Source: Rossellomorea aquimaris (GTDB lineage Bacteria; Bacillota; Bacilli; Bacillales; Bacillaceae_B). Taken from it: a DNA stretch of 64,000 bases. The stretch is from assembly GCF_035590735.1 (NCBI RefSeq), contig NZ_CP141595.1:553001-617000 (forward strand), read 5' to 3'. Numbering within the stretch: the first letter of the stretch is position 1; every line of letters begins with the position of its first letter. Positions 8,999 through 17,228 of the stretch are shown here, in pieces. The notes under the pieces are model-generated. The model was given only the letters and a program-made list of their open reading frames with translations, was not told the DNA's origin and searched no databases. Both the position numbers and the translations under genes were made by a program.

Positions 8999-9003
8999 CA
9001 CAC

Positions 9004-9462
9004 CTAGGTTGACGCTTCATCCTGCTGTTGTTCTTGAAATAAGAACCGGTAGTCCATCGGGTTCTGGATCAAATCGGCCAGGGTGTATTCGTCAAGGACA
9101 GAGAGATAGGCATTCAACGCTTTGCCGAGGACATGTTTTAATCCGCAAACGGGAGTGATGACGCAGTTATTATTATTGGCGTCAAAGCATTCGACAAGAT
9201 GGAAGTCTTCTTCTGTGGTCCTGACGAGTTTTCCGATATTTATATCCTCTGGGGCTTGTGCGAGTTTGATACCGCCGTTTCTGCCGCGGATCGTTTCGAT
9301 CAGACCCTTTTTCCCCAGTTCATACGTCACTTTCATCAGGTGATTCTTTGAGATGCTGTAGGCATCAGCGATTTCTTTTATATTAGAGAGTTCCTCTTTT
9401 GGTTTTGATGCCAGAAAAATTAGGACTCTCAGTGAGTAGTCAGTGTATAAAGTTAGTCTCAT
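9004..9462 (-). CDS. nsrR: Nitric-oxide-sensing repressor NsrR, Rrf2 family
   Basis: 152 residues. Winged-helix DNA-binding domain at residues 1-80 (YTDYSLRVLIFLA, ISKNHLMKVTYELGKKGLIETIRGRNGG) followed by the cluster loop with Cys92, Cys100 and Cys106 (ECFDANNNNCVITPVCGLK), the three cysteines that hold the [4Fe-4S] cluster in characterised NsrR. NO destroys the cluster and releases DNA. The ATG follows AAAGGTGAG. It is divergent from hmp, its classical target, and an NsrR-like palindrome overlaps the hmp leader. An IscR or CymR identity is less likely because of the cysteine spacing and hmp linkage. Confidence 0.93.
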   Translation of the reverse strand: MRLTLYTDYSLRVLIFLASKPKEELSNIKEIADAYSISKNHLMKVTYELGKKGLIETIRGRNGGIKLAQAPEDINIGKLVRTTEEDFHLVECFDANNNNCVITPVCGLKHVLGKALNAYLSVLDEYTLADLIQNPMDYRFLFQEQQQDEAST

Positions 9463-9584
9463 TTATCTCACCTTTCCAATCCGTTATTATTATTATACAG
9501 AAGGAAGCATGTTTGTGTCTAAATGTGGCTGTTTTGTTAAAGATGTATTTTGTATATTGCTTTATGGAAAAAAGAGGAGTACCC

Positions 9585-9611
9585 TAAAGATGTATTTAAA
9601 ATATATCTTTA
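9585..9611. promoter_or_regulatory. NsrR-type operator in front of hmp
   Basis: A palindrome of 27 bp: left arm TAAAGATGTATTT, right arm AAATATATCTTTA, matching the ATGTATTT/AAATATAT type of AT-rich NsrR site. It ends 12 nt before the hmp ATG, so binding would block transcription elongation or initiation. A second, weaker half-similar stretch (AAAGATGTATTTTGTATATT) lies at 9538-9557. Confidence 0.75.
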
Positions 9612-9623
9612 GAGGTGACCAAA

Positions 9624-10838
9624 ATGCTATCTCAAAAAACCATTGAAATCGTCAAGTCAACTGCACCTGTTTTAGAAGTCAAAGGAACGGAAATCACGTC
9701 CACTTTTTATAAAAATTTATTTACTAATCATCCGGAACTACTAAATATTTTCAATCATGCCAATCAGAAAAAGGGAAGACAGCAAACCGCATTAGCCAAT
9801 ACTGTGTATGCAGCTGCACAAAATATTGATAAGCTCGAGATGATCCTGCCGGTTGTAAAGCAAATCGCTCACAAGCATAGAAGTTTAGGAGTTAAGCCAG
9901 AGCATTATCCGATTGTTGGGGAGCACTTACTTCAAGCCATCAAGCAGGTTCTTGGAGACGCAGCGACAGATGAGATCATTGAAGCGTGGGGAGAAGCATA
10001 CGGTGTCATCGCCGGAGTGTTTATTGACGTAGAAGAAGAAATGTACAAAGAAACGGAGAACAAAGACGCCGGATACAGAGACTTTAAACCGTTTATCGTC
10101 GCGAAAAAGGTTGTGGAGAGCGATGTTATCACTTCTTTTTATCTTCAACCAAAAGAAGGGGGCAATGTCCCAACCTACATGCCGGGCCAATATATATCTG
10201 TACGAGTGACGATCCCTGGTGAAGAGTTCACCCATATTCGTCAGTACAGTTTATCAAGCACGCCAATGGAGAATCTCTTCAGAATTTCTGTTAAAAGAGA
10301 AGCAGAATTCGATCCGGAAGGAAAGGTGTCTAATTTCTTACATGACAGAGTAGCCGCAGGAAGTGAGATTGAAGTCAGTGCACCAGCCGGCGATTTCTAT
10401 TTAGCGGATGGCGAATCACCAGTTGCTTTTATAAGCGGAGGTGTAGGAATCACGCCTATGATGAGTATGCTTGAAACGGTCGCGCGAACGAAACCGGAAC
10501 GTCCTACTGCCTTTATTCATGCGAGCAAACATGAAAGGGTCCATGCCTTTAGAAAAGATGTCGACAGTTTGATGGAAGAGTTAATAAATGGGGAAGCTTG
10601 CTATGTTTACGAAAATCCCCGTGACGAATCTCAAGGTCATTTTAAAGGATATGTGAACAAAGAAATCCTTTCTCAATATGTGGATGTAGAAACGGAATGC
10701 TATGTATGCGGACCCGTACCATTTATGAAAGCTGTCATCACAACATTGAAGGAGATGGGAGTTCCTGATTCTAACATTAACTTCGAATTCTTCGGACCAG
10801 CGATGGACTTATCGAAGAAGGAAAGTGTGAGAGTGTAA
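9624..10838 (+). CDS. hmp: Flavohaemoprotein, nitric oxide dioxygenase
   Basis: 404 residues. Converts NO and O2 to nitrate using NAD(P)H. Globin domain at residues 1-140 with the proximal haem ligand His85 in IAHKHRSLGV; FAD-binding domain about 155-260 with RQYSLSS; NAD-binding domain about 265-400 with GGVGITPMMSML and a C-terminal NFEFFGPA. Start at ATG 9624 follows AGAGGTGA; the GTG at 9615 is part of that site. Divergent from nsrR and preceded by an NsrR-type palindrome, so induced by NO. Confidence 0.95.
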   Translation: MLSQKTIEIVKSTAPVLEVKGTEITSTFYKNLFTNHPELLNIFNHANQKKGRQQTALANTVYAAAQNIDKLEMILPVVKQIAHKHRSLGVKPEHYPIVGEHLLQAIKQVLGDAATDEIIEAWGEAYGVIAGVFIDVEEEMYKETENKDAGYRDFKPFIVAKKVVESDVITSFYLQPKEGGNVPTYMPGQYISVRVTIPGEEFTHIRQYSLSSTPMENLFRISVKREAEFDPEGKVSNFLHDRVAAGSEIEVSAPAGDFYLADGESPVAFISGGVGITPMMSMLETVARTKPERPTAFIHASKHERVHAFRKDVDSLMEELINGEACYVYENPRDESQGHFKGYVNKEILSQYVDVETECYVCGPVPFMKAVITTLKEMGVPDSNINFEFFGPAMDLSKKESVRV

Positions 10839-10947
10839 AAAGCAGTTCGGGGATTGGATTTGAAAATAAAAGTGATGAAATTGAAAATAAACTAAGTTTT
10901 CGTCCCTTTCAATGTGCAGATTTGCCCCATTTCAGCAAATCAAACAG

Positions 10948-10976
10948 AAAAACGCCAGGAATTCCTGGCGTTTTTT
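10948..10976. terminator. Bidirectional terminator between hmp and a small gene
   Basis: AACGCCAGGAATTCCTGGCGTT is a nearly loopless perfect palindrome with A-run left and T-run right. The stretch 10839-10947 between hmp and this hairpin shows nothing else. Confidence 0.85.
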
Positions 10977-10981
10977 CATAT

Positions 10982-11152
10982 TTATAAGCGATGTTCGTCA
11001 TTATCCACCCGGTTCTTAAACGCTTCCTGGGTTACAATCAGTTCTTCATCCCCGGCTGCATCTTCTGAGTGTTTTCCCTCTGGTGTACTATTCTGAGGGG
11101 AATTTCCTGGATGTCCCTTTTTCTTTGATTCGAACGATTTTCCACGTGCCAT
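10982..11152 (-). CDS. Small hydrophilic protein of unknown function
   Basis: 56 residues, MARGKSFESKKKGHPGNSPQ... to ...FKNRVDNDEHRL. Basic Lys/Gly/Ser/Pro-rich first half and acidic second half, no membrane segment. Not in usual ORF lists because of its size, but it has an excellent site, AAAAGGAGTGG, 5-6 nt before the ATG, and ends at a shared terminator. The composition recalls small spore-associated or stress proteins of Bacillus, but I do not recognise the family. Confidence 0.7.
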   Translation of the reverse strand: MARGKSFESKKKGHPGNSPQNSTPEGKHSEDAAGDEELIVTQEAFKNRVDNDEHRL

Positions 11153-11355
11153 GTAAGCCACTCCTTTTCATCCGTGATACAAGTAGTTTTTCCAGCTCAT
11201 ACGAAAATATGTGAAGAGGAATTGTCAGAAAATAGACGTATCTTACGCATACAAACCTGGTGTCTTTTGGATATACTATTGGTAACAAGTGGGTAGTAAT
11301 CGATACATCAAAGACCAGCCGCGACCACTAAAGCTTGGAGTAGGAGGGGTTATGA

Positions 11356-11733
11356 ATGGATTTTTCGATGATCATGTCCGAGCAACGGATTAAGAAGGCT
11401 TATGAGGATGGCGACTTTAAAGAGCTGCCGGGCTTTGGAAAACCGCTTAATTTAGACGATGATTTAGGAGTGCCCCAGGAGTTGAAGATGGCCCATCGGA
11501 TGATGAAGAATGCCGGCTTTACAACGGATGAGATGAATGTGAAAAAAGAAATGATGCGCATAGAAGACTTGATCAAAGTATGCGAGGATGACTTGGAAAA
11601 GCAGGAGCTGCAAAAAAGCCTGAGTGAAAATATGTTGAAATACAACGCGATGCTTTCTAAGAAAAGAATCAAAACGAATGGTTCTTTATTTAAAAATTAT
11701 GAGCATAAAATAGAAAAGAAGCTTCTTAAATAA
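11356..11733 (+). CDS. DUF1992 (DnaJ homologue subfamily C member 28-like) protein
   Basis: 125 residues. The sequence SEQRIKKAYEDGDFKELPGFGKPLNLDDD is the diagnostic DUF1992 opening (ExxIxxAxxxGxFdnLpGxGkPL). The rest is charged and helical with a coiled-coil-like segment around residues 65-95. AGGAGGGG lies 7 nt before the ATG at 11356. Cytoplasmic, function unknown; the name refers to similarity with a human J-domain protein but no J domain is present here. Monocistronic with a terminator directly after. Confidence 0.85.
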   Translation: MDFSMIMSEQRIKKAYEDGDFKELPGFGKPLNLDDDLGVPQELKMAHRMMKNAGFTTDEMNVKKEMMRIEDLIKVCEDDLEKQELQKSLSENMLKYNAMLSKKRIKTNGSLFKNYEHKIEKKLLK

Positions 11734-11744
11734 TGAAAATAATG

Positions 11745-11778
11745 AAAACGCCACTTTCGAAAAGGAAAGTGGTGTTTC
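11745..11778. terminator. Terminator between convergent genes
   Basis: AAACGCCACTTTC pairs with GAAAGTGGTGTTT (one mismatch), then TCTTTATTTTTTC on the plus strand. Confidence 0.85.
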
Positions 11779-11779
11779 T

Positions 11780-11965
11780 TTATTTTTTCTCGGGATCATC
11801 TTTAAATAAGAAGAATGAGATCACTCCGGATAAGAGTGCCGCTCCAATAATGATCATCGTTTTGGCTTCGGAAGGAATTTCAGAGTATCCTTTGCCGAGC
11901 ATCCAATTTGCTACGACGGCTACGATAAACATGATGGGAATCATCATGATGATTCTTCGTTTCAA
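11780..11965 (-). CDS. Small two-helix membrane protein
   Basis: 61 residues with hydrophobic segments at about 5-22 and 35-53, a positively charged N terminus (MKRR) and a charged C-terminal KDDPEKK. Starts with TTG at 11965, with AAAGGATG placed 7 nt upstream. It follows the chemoreceptor gene by 48 nt on the same strand without a terminator between, so the two are probably co-transcribed. Function unknown. Confidence 0.7.
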   Translation of the reverse strand: MKRRIIMMIPIMFIVAVVANWMLGKGYSEIPSEAKTMIIIGAALLSGVISFFLFKDDPEKK

Positions 11966-12013
11966 GGTGCCACATCCTTTAGTACTCTAATGATGCTTTT
12001 AGTTTATCATATT

Positions 12014-13495
12014 TTACACCTCGACACTGCGTTGAATTCGTTCCGCACTTGTGGCGGTTTCTTGAACATATTGAGCAATCATGCGGTTATCACCATGAAG
12101 GGTTTCAATGGTAGCGCTGATTTCCTCGAGTCCTGCAGAGGTTTGTTGAATGACAGCTGCAAGCTCTTTCGTCGATAGCTCAGCTTCTTCGGTTTGGCCT
12201 CTTACTTCTGATGCCGTAGAGGTCAAGGTCTCGAACTCGTTTGACAGGGAAGCAAGTTTTTCACGCAGTGTCGTGAAATAATCTGTTACCTCACCGGTTG
12301 CTCCGACATTTTCATCCAGCTTTTCTGAGCTGAGATTCATGATTTCCACAGCAGAAGAGTTCACGGAGTTAACGGAAGCAAGATTGTCATTAATACGGGT
12401 GGCTGTGTTTCGTGTAATCTCTGCCAGTTTACGAATTTCATCTGCTACAATACTGAATCCCCGCCCGGCTTCTCCTGCCCTTGCCGCTTCAATGGAAGCA
12501 TTTAAAGCGAGCAAATTGGTTTGATCCGTAATGTCTTGAATGCTTCCAATGAACGTATTTGTTTCTTCTATTTTGCTTGTTAATTCGCTGAACGTTTGAC
12601 GAAGTCCTTCAATGATGTTCTTCAACTCAATCATGTTTTCCTGCAAGTAACTGACACGTTCACTGCCTGACACAGCAATGGAATTCGCTTGAGTGGAATG
12701 GACAGTGAGATTGTTTGAAAGCTTGGAAACCTCCTCCATTTTACTCATCGTCGTCTCGGAAACGGCAGCAATGTTATTAATCTGGTCACTTTGTGTGACA
12801 CTTCCTGCTGATATTTCATTCACGGCCGTTCTCATTTCATCATGTGAGACGAGGTGGGTTTGGATCTGCTCGTTGATTTGATGAATGCTTGTAGAGATGG
12901 TCGCTAATTCTATTTGTAGAAAGTTTCGTTGTTCTTCTTTTTTCATGCCTTCATTTTCTGTCATTTTGATAAATTCCTGAAGCTGCTTGAATTGATTGCG
13001 GTTCAAGTGAATCACCACTCCAAGGACCGTCCCCAATAGTACATAAACGAGCAGGGCGGGAATAAATAATTCTGTGAAAATCGGGTCGTTTGCAGGCGCA
13101 AGAGCTCCATTTAAGATGAATAAGGCAAGTCCGGACCCGTAACCGATTCCAAAGATCACTGGATTGAAATGAATCGCACTGATGACAGCCAAAAATAATA
13201 AGATGACTATTTCGTTAGGATTGGACCCTTCTAAAAAAAGCCAGATTCCGATGATGATGTAAACAGTAGGAATGCTGAAATAAACAAAAGAATGTGGTTT
13301 TTTCAAGATTAATTGCAACACTATGAAGTATGCGGACAGAACGATGATCTGTGAAGCGAAAACTGTTACGGTAATGATTCCTGACTCATTTATGATGGAA
13401 TACGTCAGGGCTGCGACCAGGCTGATGGAATAGGTGATCAGTAGCAGCAGATTCTTTCTTTTACTATCGATTTCTTTCAATTGCTTTGGGGTCAT
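12014..13495 (-). CDS. Methyl-accepting chemotaxis protein with six-helix sensor
   Basis: 493 residues. The N-terminal 155 residues form about six closely packed membrane helices with almost no extracytoplasmic loop, so it probably senses a membrane-linked or redox cue rather than a ligand bound outside. A short helical linker follows, then the cytoplasmic signalling domain (about 215-490) with the hairpin-tip sequence [24 protein letters not shown], a slight variant of the canonical tip. No HAMP domain is evident. The ATG follows AAAGGAGAG. A sigma-D type promoter precedes it, consistent with membership of the motility regulon. Confidence 0.9.
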   Translation of the reverse strand: MTPKQLKEIDSKRKNLLLLITYSISLVAALTYSIINESGIITVTVFASQIIVLSAYFIVLQLILKKPHSFVYFSIPTVYIIIGIWLFLEGSNPNEIVILLFLAVISAIHFNPVIFGIGYGSGLALFILNGALAPANDPIFTELFIPALLVYVLLGTVLGVVIHLNRNQFKQLQEFIKMTENEGMKKEEQRNFLQIELATISTSIHQINEQIQTHLVSHDEMRTAVNEISAGSVTQSDQINNIAAVSETTMSKMEEVSKLSNNLTVHSTQANSIAVSGSERVSYLQENMIELKNIIEGLRQTFSELTSKIEETNTFIGSIQDITDQTNLLALNASIEAARAGEAGRGFSIVADEIRKLAEITRNTATRINDNLASVNSVNSSAVEIMNLSSEKLDENVGATGEVTDYFTTLREKLASLSNEFETLTSTASEVRGQTEEAELSTKELAAVIQQTSAGLEEISATIETLHGDNRMIAQYVQETATSAERIQRSVEV

Positions 13496-13535
13496 GACGG
13501 TTCTCTCCTTTAATATAAATACCTATATATTACAT

Positions 13536-13562
13536 ATATCGACAAAAACAGGCAGCGCTTTC
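13536..13562 (-). promoter_or_regulatory. Sigma-D-type promoter of the chemoreceptor gene
   Basis: On the minus strand GAAA, 15 nt, GTCGATAT, against the consensus TAAA-N15-GCCGATAT, with exact spacing. It lies about 40 nt before the chemoreceptor start and faces the motA promoter. Confidence 0.7.
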
Positions 13563-13610
13563 ATAACGGTTTACGGTAATTTAAGAGAAAATTTTGAACT
13601 TTTTTACCTC

Positions 13611-13637
13611 TCAATAATTAGAAGTTCCATCCGATAT
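13611..13637 (+). promoter_or_regulatory. Sigma-D-type promoter of motAB
   Basis: TCAA, 15 nt, TCCGATAT, one mismatch from consensus in each half with exact spacing, 36 nt upstream of the motA start. motAB is sigma-D dependent in B. subtilis. Confidence 0.75.
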
Positions 13638-13673
13638 TAACAGTAGACTACGATGAGTAAGGTGGAGCGATCG

Positions 13674-14465
13674 ATGGATAAGACGTCTTTGATAGGAGTC
13701 ATTTTAGGATTGATAGCGGTTGGAGTGGGGATGGTTTTCAAAGGAGTAAGCCCTGTTGCCTTGCTTAACCCTGCAGCCATATTGATTATTTTACTTGGAA
13801 CAGTGGCAGCAGTGACCATTGCCTTTCCAACCCATGAAATTAAAAAAGTACCGAAGCTATTCGGCATACTGTTTAAAGAACAAAAACTGCAGGACCCGAA
13901 ACAAACGATTCAATTTTTCTCCCAATTGGCAGATCTTGCCCGAAAAGAAGGACTGCTTGCACTCGAGGGCAAAACTCAGGAGGTTGAGGATCTTTTTTTG
14001 AGGGACGGACTTTCATTAGCGGTGGATGGACAAAGCGCTGATTATATACGGGATGTGCTGCATGAGGAAATTGATGCCATGGAAGAGAGACATAGTGCCG
14101 GGGCGCTCATCTTCACACAAGCGGGGACCTATGCACCGACACTCGGGGTACTTGGAGCGGTTATTGGACTTATTGCGGCCCTCAGTCACATGGACAATAC
14201 AGATGAACTTGGTTACGCCATTTCAGCTGCCTTCGTTGCGACGCTCCTCGGTATCTTCACGGGTTACGTTCTTTGGCACCCATTTGCCAACAAGCTGAAG
14301 CGTAAGTCAAAGCGTGAAGTACAGATGAAAATGATGATGGTGGAAGGAATCCTGTCGATCATCGAAGGGGAATCACCACGGGTGATCGAACAGAAGCTGG
14401 CCTCCTATTTACCGGCAAGTGAACGATTATTGTTGTTAAAGGGGGATGAGGATGAGGCGGCGTAA
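13674..14465 (+). CDS. motA: Flagellar motor stator protein MotA
   Basis: 263 residues; begins MDKTSLIGVILGL at ATG 13674, 8 nt after GTGGAG (the frame is open to 13653 but that start has no site). Four membrane helices; the cytoplasmic loop contains the charged residues used to push FliG, and the conserved block TQAGTYAPTLGVLGAVIGLIAALSHM with its helix-3 proline is nearly identical to B. subtilis MotA. With MotB it forms the proton-driven stator. Ends inside the start of motB (14-nt overlap), so translation is coupled. Confidence 0.95.
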   Translation: MDKTSLIGVILGLIAVGVGMVFKGVSPVALLNPAAILIILLGTVAAVTIAFPTHEIKKVPKLFGILFKEQKLQDPKQTIQFFSQLADLARKEGLLALEGKTQEVEDLFLRDGLSLAVDGQSADYIRDVLHEEIDAMEERHSAGALIFTQAGTYAPTLGVLGAVIGLIAALSHMDNTDELGYAISAAFVATLLGIFTGYVLWHPFANKLKRKSKREVQMKMMMVEGILSIIEGESPRVIEQKLASYLPASERLLLLKGDEDEAA

Positions 14466-15243
14466 GAAGAAACATGAAGACGAGCATATGGACGAGTCCT
14501 GGCTGATACCTTACGCAGATTTGCTAACACTGTTACTGGCCCTGTTTATCGTGCTTTATGCGTCAAGTTCAGTGGACGCTCAAAAATTCAGGGAACTTTC
14601 CCAGGTGTTTAGTGAAATCTTCACCGGTGGGACAGGAATGATGGAATATCCCAGTCCCGTAGCTCCTCAGCAGTCGAGCGATCAGGAAAGCAAACAGGCA
14701 GCATCTTCAGGGAATGATGAGGAAAAAGAGAAGGAACTAAGCAAGGATGAGCTTGATAAGCAGGCCTTTCTGAAAGATCAGGAAGAGTTAAAGGAAATTC
14801 AGGAAAAAATAAATCAGTATATTAAAACGAATAATCTGGAGATTCAATTCGTCACGAAGCTTACCGATGAAGGATTGCTTCTCACGATCCGTGACAATGT
14901 GTTATTCGCCTCGGGATCAGCCACAGTTCAAGGAAGTGACCTGAGCGTGGCCGGTGAACTATCGGCACTACTTGAAATGAATCCTCCACGGAACATTATC
15001 ATTAGCGGTCACACGGACAACGTGCCCATCAGCAACGCGGAATACGATTCAAATTGGGAGCTAAGCGTCATGCGTGCCGTTAATTTCATGAAAATCATTT
15101 TGGACAATCCAAAGCTGGATCCCCAGTGGTTCAGTGCAAAAGGATTTGGAGAATTTGAACCGATTGCCGACAACACTACACCAGAAGGCAGGGGACAAAA
15201 CCGCCGGGTGGAAGTGTTGATTCTGCCAAGGGTATCAGAATAA
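14452..15243 (+). CDS. motB: Flagellar motor stator protein MotB
   Basis: 263 residues. Single membrane helix at about 18-40 with the proton-carrying Asp23 in PYADLLTLLLALFIVLYASSS, a charged linker (about 75-125) and an OmpA-like peptidoglycan-binding domain with ISGHTDNVPISN. The ATG at 14452 is 6 nt after AAAGGGGG, while the ATG at 14446 is too close, so 14452 is preferred. The long acidic/Gln linker (residues 60-115) is less conserved. The leucine following the critical Asp suits a proton rather than a sodium stator, but this is inference. Confidence 0.94.
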   Translation: MRRRKKKHEDEHMDESWLIPYADLLTLLLALFIVLYASSSVDAQKFRELSQVFSEIFTGGTGMMEYPSPVAPQQSSDQESKQAASSGNDEEKEKELSKDELDKQAFLKDQEELKEIQEKINQYIKTNNLEIQFVTKLTDEGLLLTIRDNVLFASGSATVQGSDLSVAGELSALLEMNPPRNIIISGHTDNVPISNAEYDSNWELSVMRAVNFMKIILDNPKLDPQWFSAKGFGEFEPIADNTTPEGRGQNRRVEVLILPRVSE

Positions 15244-15251
15244 AAAACAGG

Positions 15252-15284
15252 ATCTGCAGTCAGTAGTTGGCTGCAGATTTTTTG
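15252..15284 (+). terminator. Terminator of the motAB operon
   Basis: ATCTGCAG pairs with CTGCAGAT around an 11-nt loop, followed by six T. Confidence 0.85.
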
Positions 15285-15590
15285 TTGGGCAGAAGTTGCC
15301 GTATTTCCGGGGAAATGAACGGGTTTTGTCGAATGGAGGCCCCTTCACAAACCCACTCCAATAGACTTTCAGCAAAAAGAGTATCCTCATTCCCCCTCAT
15401 TTTCAAACAAAATGTTTCACGTCACCCAGTTTAGGGAAAAGTTTGAAAAAGCATTTAGAAGTAGGGGCTAATTTTTCAGGAACAAGGGTCTCATCTTGAG
15501 AACGAAGGGCATTATACATACTTAGGAACGATCATTTACACCTGCCCCAACCAAGCATTCCAAATCTTAGCCACTGCCTCTACTAAAAGG
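15285..15590. other. Intergenic stretch before the AGCS symporter
   Basis: About 300 bp with no credible ORF, riboswitch or repeat that I can see. A possible sigma-A promoter (TTGAAA about 17 nt before GGCTAAT) lies near 15443-15473, leaving a leader of over 100 nt of unknown purpose. Confidence 0.3.
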
Positions 15591-15600
15591 AGGAGCACGA

Positions 15601-16992
15601 TTGGATACGTTTTTTGACATCATAGGTAAAATTTCGGCATGGTTATGGGGGCCTCCATTAATCATTGTCCTGGGTGCAACGGGTTTGTACTTAACATTTT
15701 TATTGAAATTTATACAATTTCGCTATCCTCTCTACATATTTAAGCAAACGATAGGGAGCGTTTTTAAGAAGCCGAAAGGCGAAGGAACGGTAACGCCGCT
15801 GCAGGCGTTGACGTCGGCTTTGTCGTCCACGATCGGGGCGGCGAATATTGTCGGGGTACCGGCAGCGATCATGTTTGGTGGACCGGGGGCAATTTTCTGG
15901 ATGTGGGTGATTGCCTTGATTGGAATGGCCCTTAAGTTTTCCGAGAGTGTACTTGCGGTTCGCTATCGTGAGAAGAATGAAAAGGGAGAATTCGTTGGCG
16001 GTCCCATGTACTACATGACGAAAGGATTAAACATGAGATGGCTAGGTGTATGGTTTGCCTTTGCCCTTATGATCGAGCTGATTCCGAGTGTGATGGTGCA
16101 GGGTAATGCTGTGGCTTCAACGGTAGAAGAAACATTTAATGTAGATGGACTTATCACGGGCATTGTCGTTGCCCTCATCGTTGTATTAATCGTATTTGGT
16201 GGCATAAAGCGTATTGGTAAAGTGACGGAAATATTTGTACCGTTCATGGCTCTGATCTATGTAGGAAGCGCATTGATCATTCTGTTTATGAATATTGATG
16301 CAGTGCCGGAATTCTTCAGTCTGATTCTATCGAACGCATTTCAACCCATGTCTGCAATGGGTGGGTTCGCCGGGGTAGCAGTGGCTGAGACGATCCGCTG
16401 GGGATTTGCCCGTGGGTTATATTCCAATGAGGCGGGGCTTGGAACGGCGCCGATTGCCCATGCGGCGGCACAAACCGATCATCCCGTCAGGCAGGGGCTT
16501 TGGGCGATCGTTGGAATCGTGATCGATACGATCATCGTTTGTACAGCAACGGCGTTCGTCGTGTTATCTTCAGGGGTCTGGACTGCAGAAAATGCATTGG
16601 ATGATCCTTCAGCACTAACAACAGAAGCATTCTCTAGTTATTTCGGGGAATTTGGTGGTATCCTCGTTACGATTTCATTGATTTTCTTCGTACTTTCGAC
16701 GATTATCGTCATCGTCTTTTATGGAGCAAAGCAGGCAGAGTTTCTATTTGGATGGAAAGCGGCCCAAGGGATCAAGATTGTTTATACGGTTGCGATTGTG
16801 CTTGGTTCAGTTGGAGCAGCAAAAGTCATTTGGCAATTCCTTGACTTAGCCCTTGCGGCGATCTTAATTCCGAATATCATTGCGGTTCTTCTCTTAAGTA
16901 AAGAAGTGAAGAGACTTACAAATGAATTCTTTACATCAGATGAGTATTACTTGAAAGACACTGGCAAGGTAAAAGAAAAGAAAATATCATAG
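15601..16992 (+). CDS. Sodium:alanine/glycine symporter, AGCS family
   Basis: 463 residues, about 10-11 membrane helices. Signature GTVTPLQALTSALSSTIGAANIVG near residue 60 and GFARGLYSNEAGLGTAPIAHAAA near residue 275 are diagnostic of the AGCS family (DagA, AlsT). Imports small neutral amino acids such as alanine, glycine or glutamine with sodium. The start is TTG at 15601, 7 nt after AAAAGGAGG. Monocistronic, ended by a clear terminator. Confidence 0.92.
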   Translation: MDTFFDIIGKISAWLWGPPLIIVLGATGLYLTFLLKFIQFRYPLYIFKQTIGSVFKKPKGEGTVTPLQALTSALSSTIGAANIVGVPAAIMFGGPGAIFWMWVIALIGMALKFSESVLAVRYREKNEKGEFVGGPMYYMTKGLNMRWLGVWFAFALMIELIPSVMVQGNAVASTVEETFNVDGLITGIVVALIVVLIVFGGIKRIGKVTEIFVPFMALIYVGSALIILFMNIDAVPEFFSLILSNAFQPMSAMGGFAGVAVAETIRWGFARGLYSNEAGLGTAPIAHAAAQTDHPVRQGLWAIVGIVIDTIIVCTATAFVVLSSGVWTAENALDDPSALTTEAFSSYFGEFGGILVTISLIFFVLSTIIVIVFYGAKQAEFLFGWKAAQGIKIVYTVAIVLGSVGAAKVIWQFLDLALAAILIPNIIAVLLLSKEVKRLTNEFFTSDEYYLKDTGKVKEKKIS

Positions 16993-16995
16993 TCC

Positions 16996-17036
16996 AAAAG
17001 GCTTGTTTTTCCGGGAGGGGGAGCAAGCCTTTTTTT
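16996..17036 (+). terminator. Terminator after the AGCS symporter
   Basis: AAAGGCTTG pairs with CAAGCCTTT and a run of T follows. Confidence 0.9.
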
Positions 17037-17100
17037 ATGAAATTCTGGCTGTACTCCGTATTTCGACCCGCTTTTTAGTTGTGGATGATTATGGAATTAG

Positions 17101-17115
17101 TGATAATCATTTTCA
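17101..17115. promoter_or_regulatory. Fur box 1 upstream of yclN
   Basis: TGATAATCATTTTCA, a 7-1-7 inverted repeat one base from the TGATAATnATTATCA consensus. It lies just upstream of the -35 region. Confidence 0.85.
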
Positions 17116-17123
17116 ATTAGTTA

Positions 17124-17153
17124 TTGACTCTACTTGAAACCTTATTGTAATAT
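17124..17153 (+). promoter_or_regulatory. Sigma-A promoter of the yclNOPQ operon
   Basis: TTGACT, 18 nt, TAATAT, placed between two Fur boxes so that Fur-Fe would block it. Confidence 0.75.
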
Positions 17154-17167
17154 AAGTTTGTATTAAT

Positions 17168-17182
17168 TGATAATGATTTTCA
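17168..17182. promoter_or_regulatory. Fur box 2 upstream of yclN
   Basis: TGATAATGATTTTCA, one mismatch from consensus, extended by flanking dyad bases, just downstream of the predicted transcription start. Confidence 0.88.
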
Positions 17183-17228
17183 ATATCAATTATATCAGTA
17201 AAAATCAATGAAAGCTTTGGGGATAGTC

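Noticed and set aside
15285..15590. Possible riboswitch before the AGCS symporter
   Set aside because: No glycine, lysine or T-box consensus could be found in the leader.
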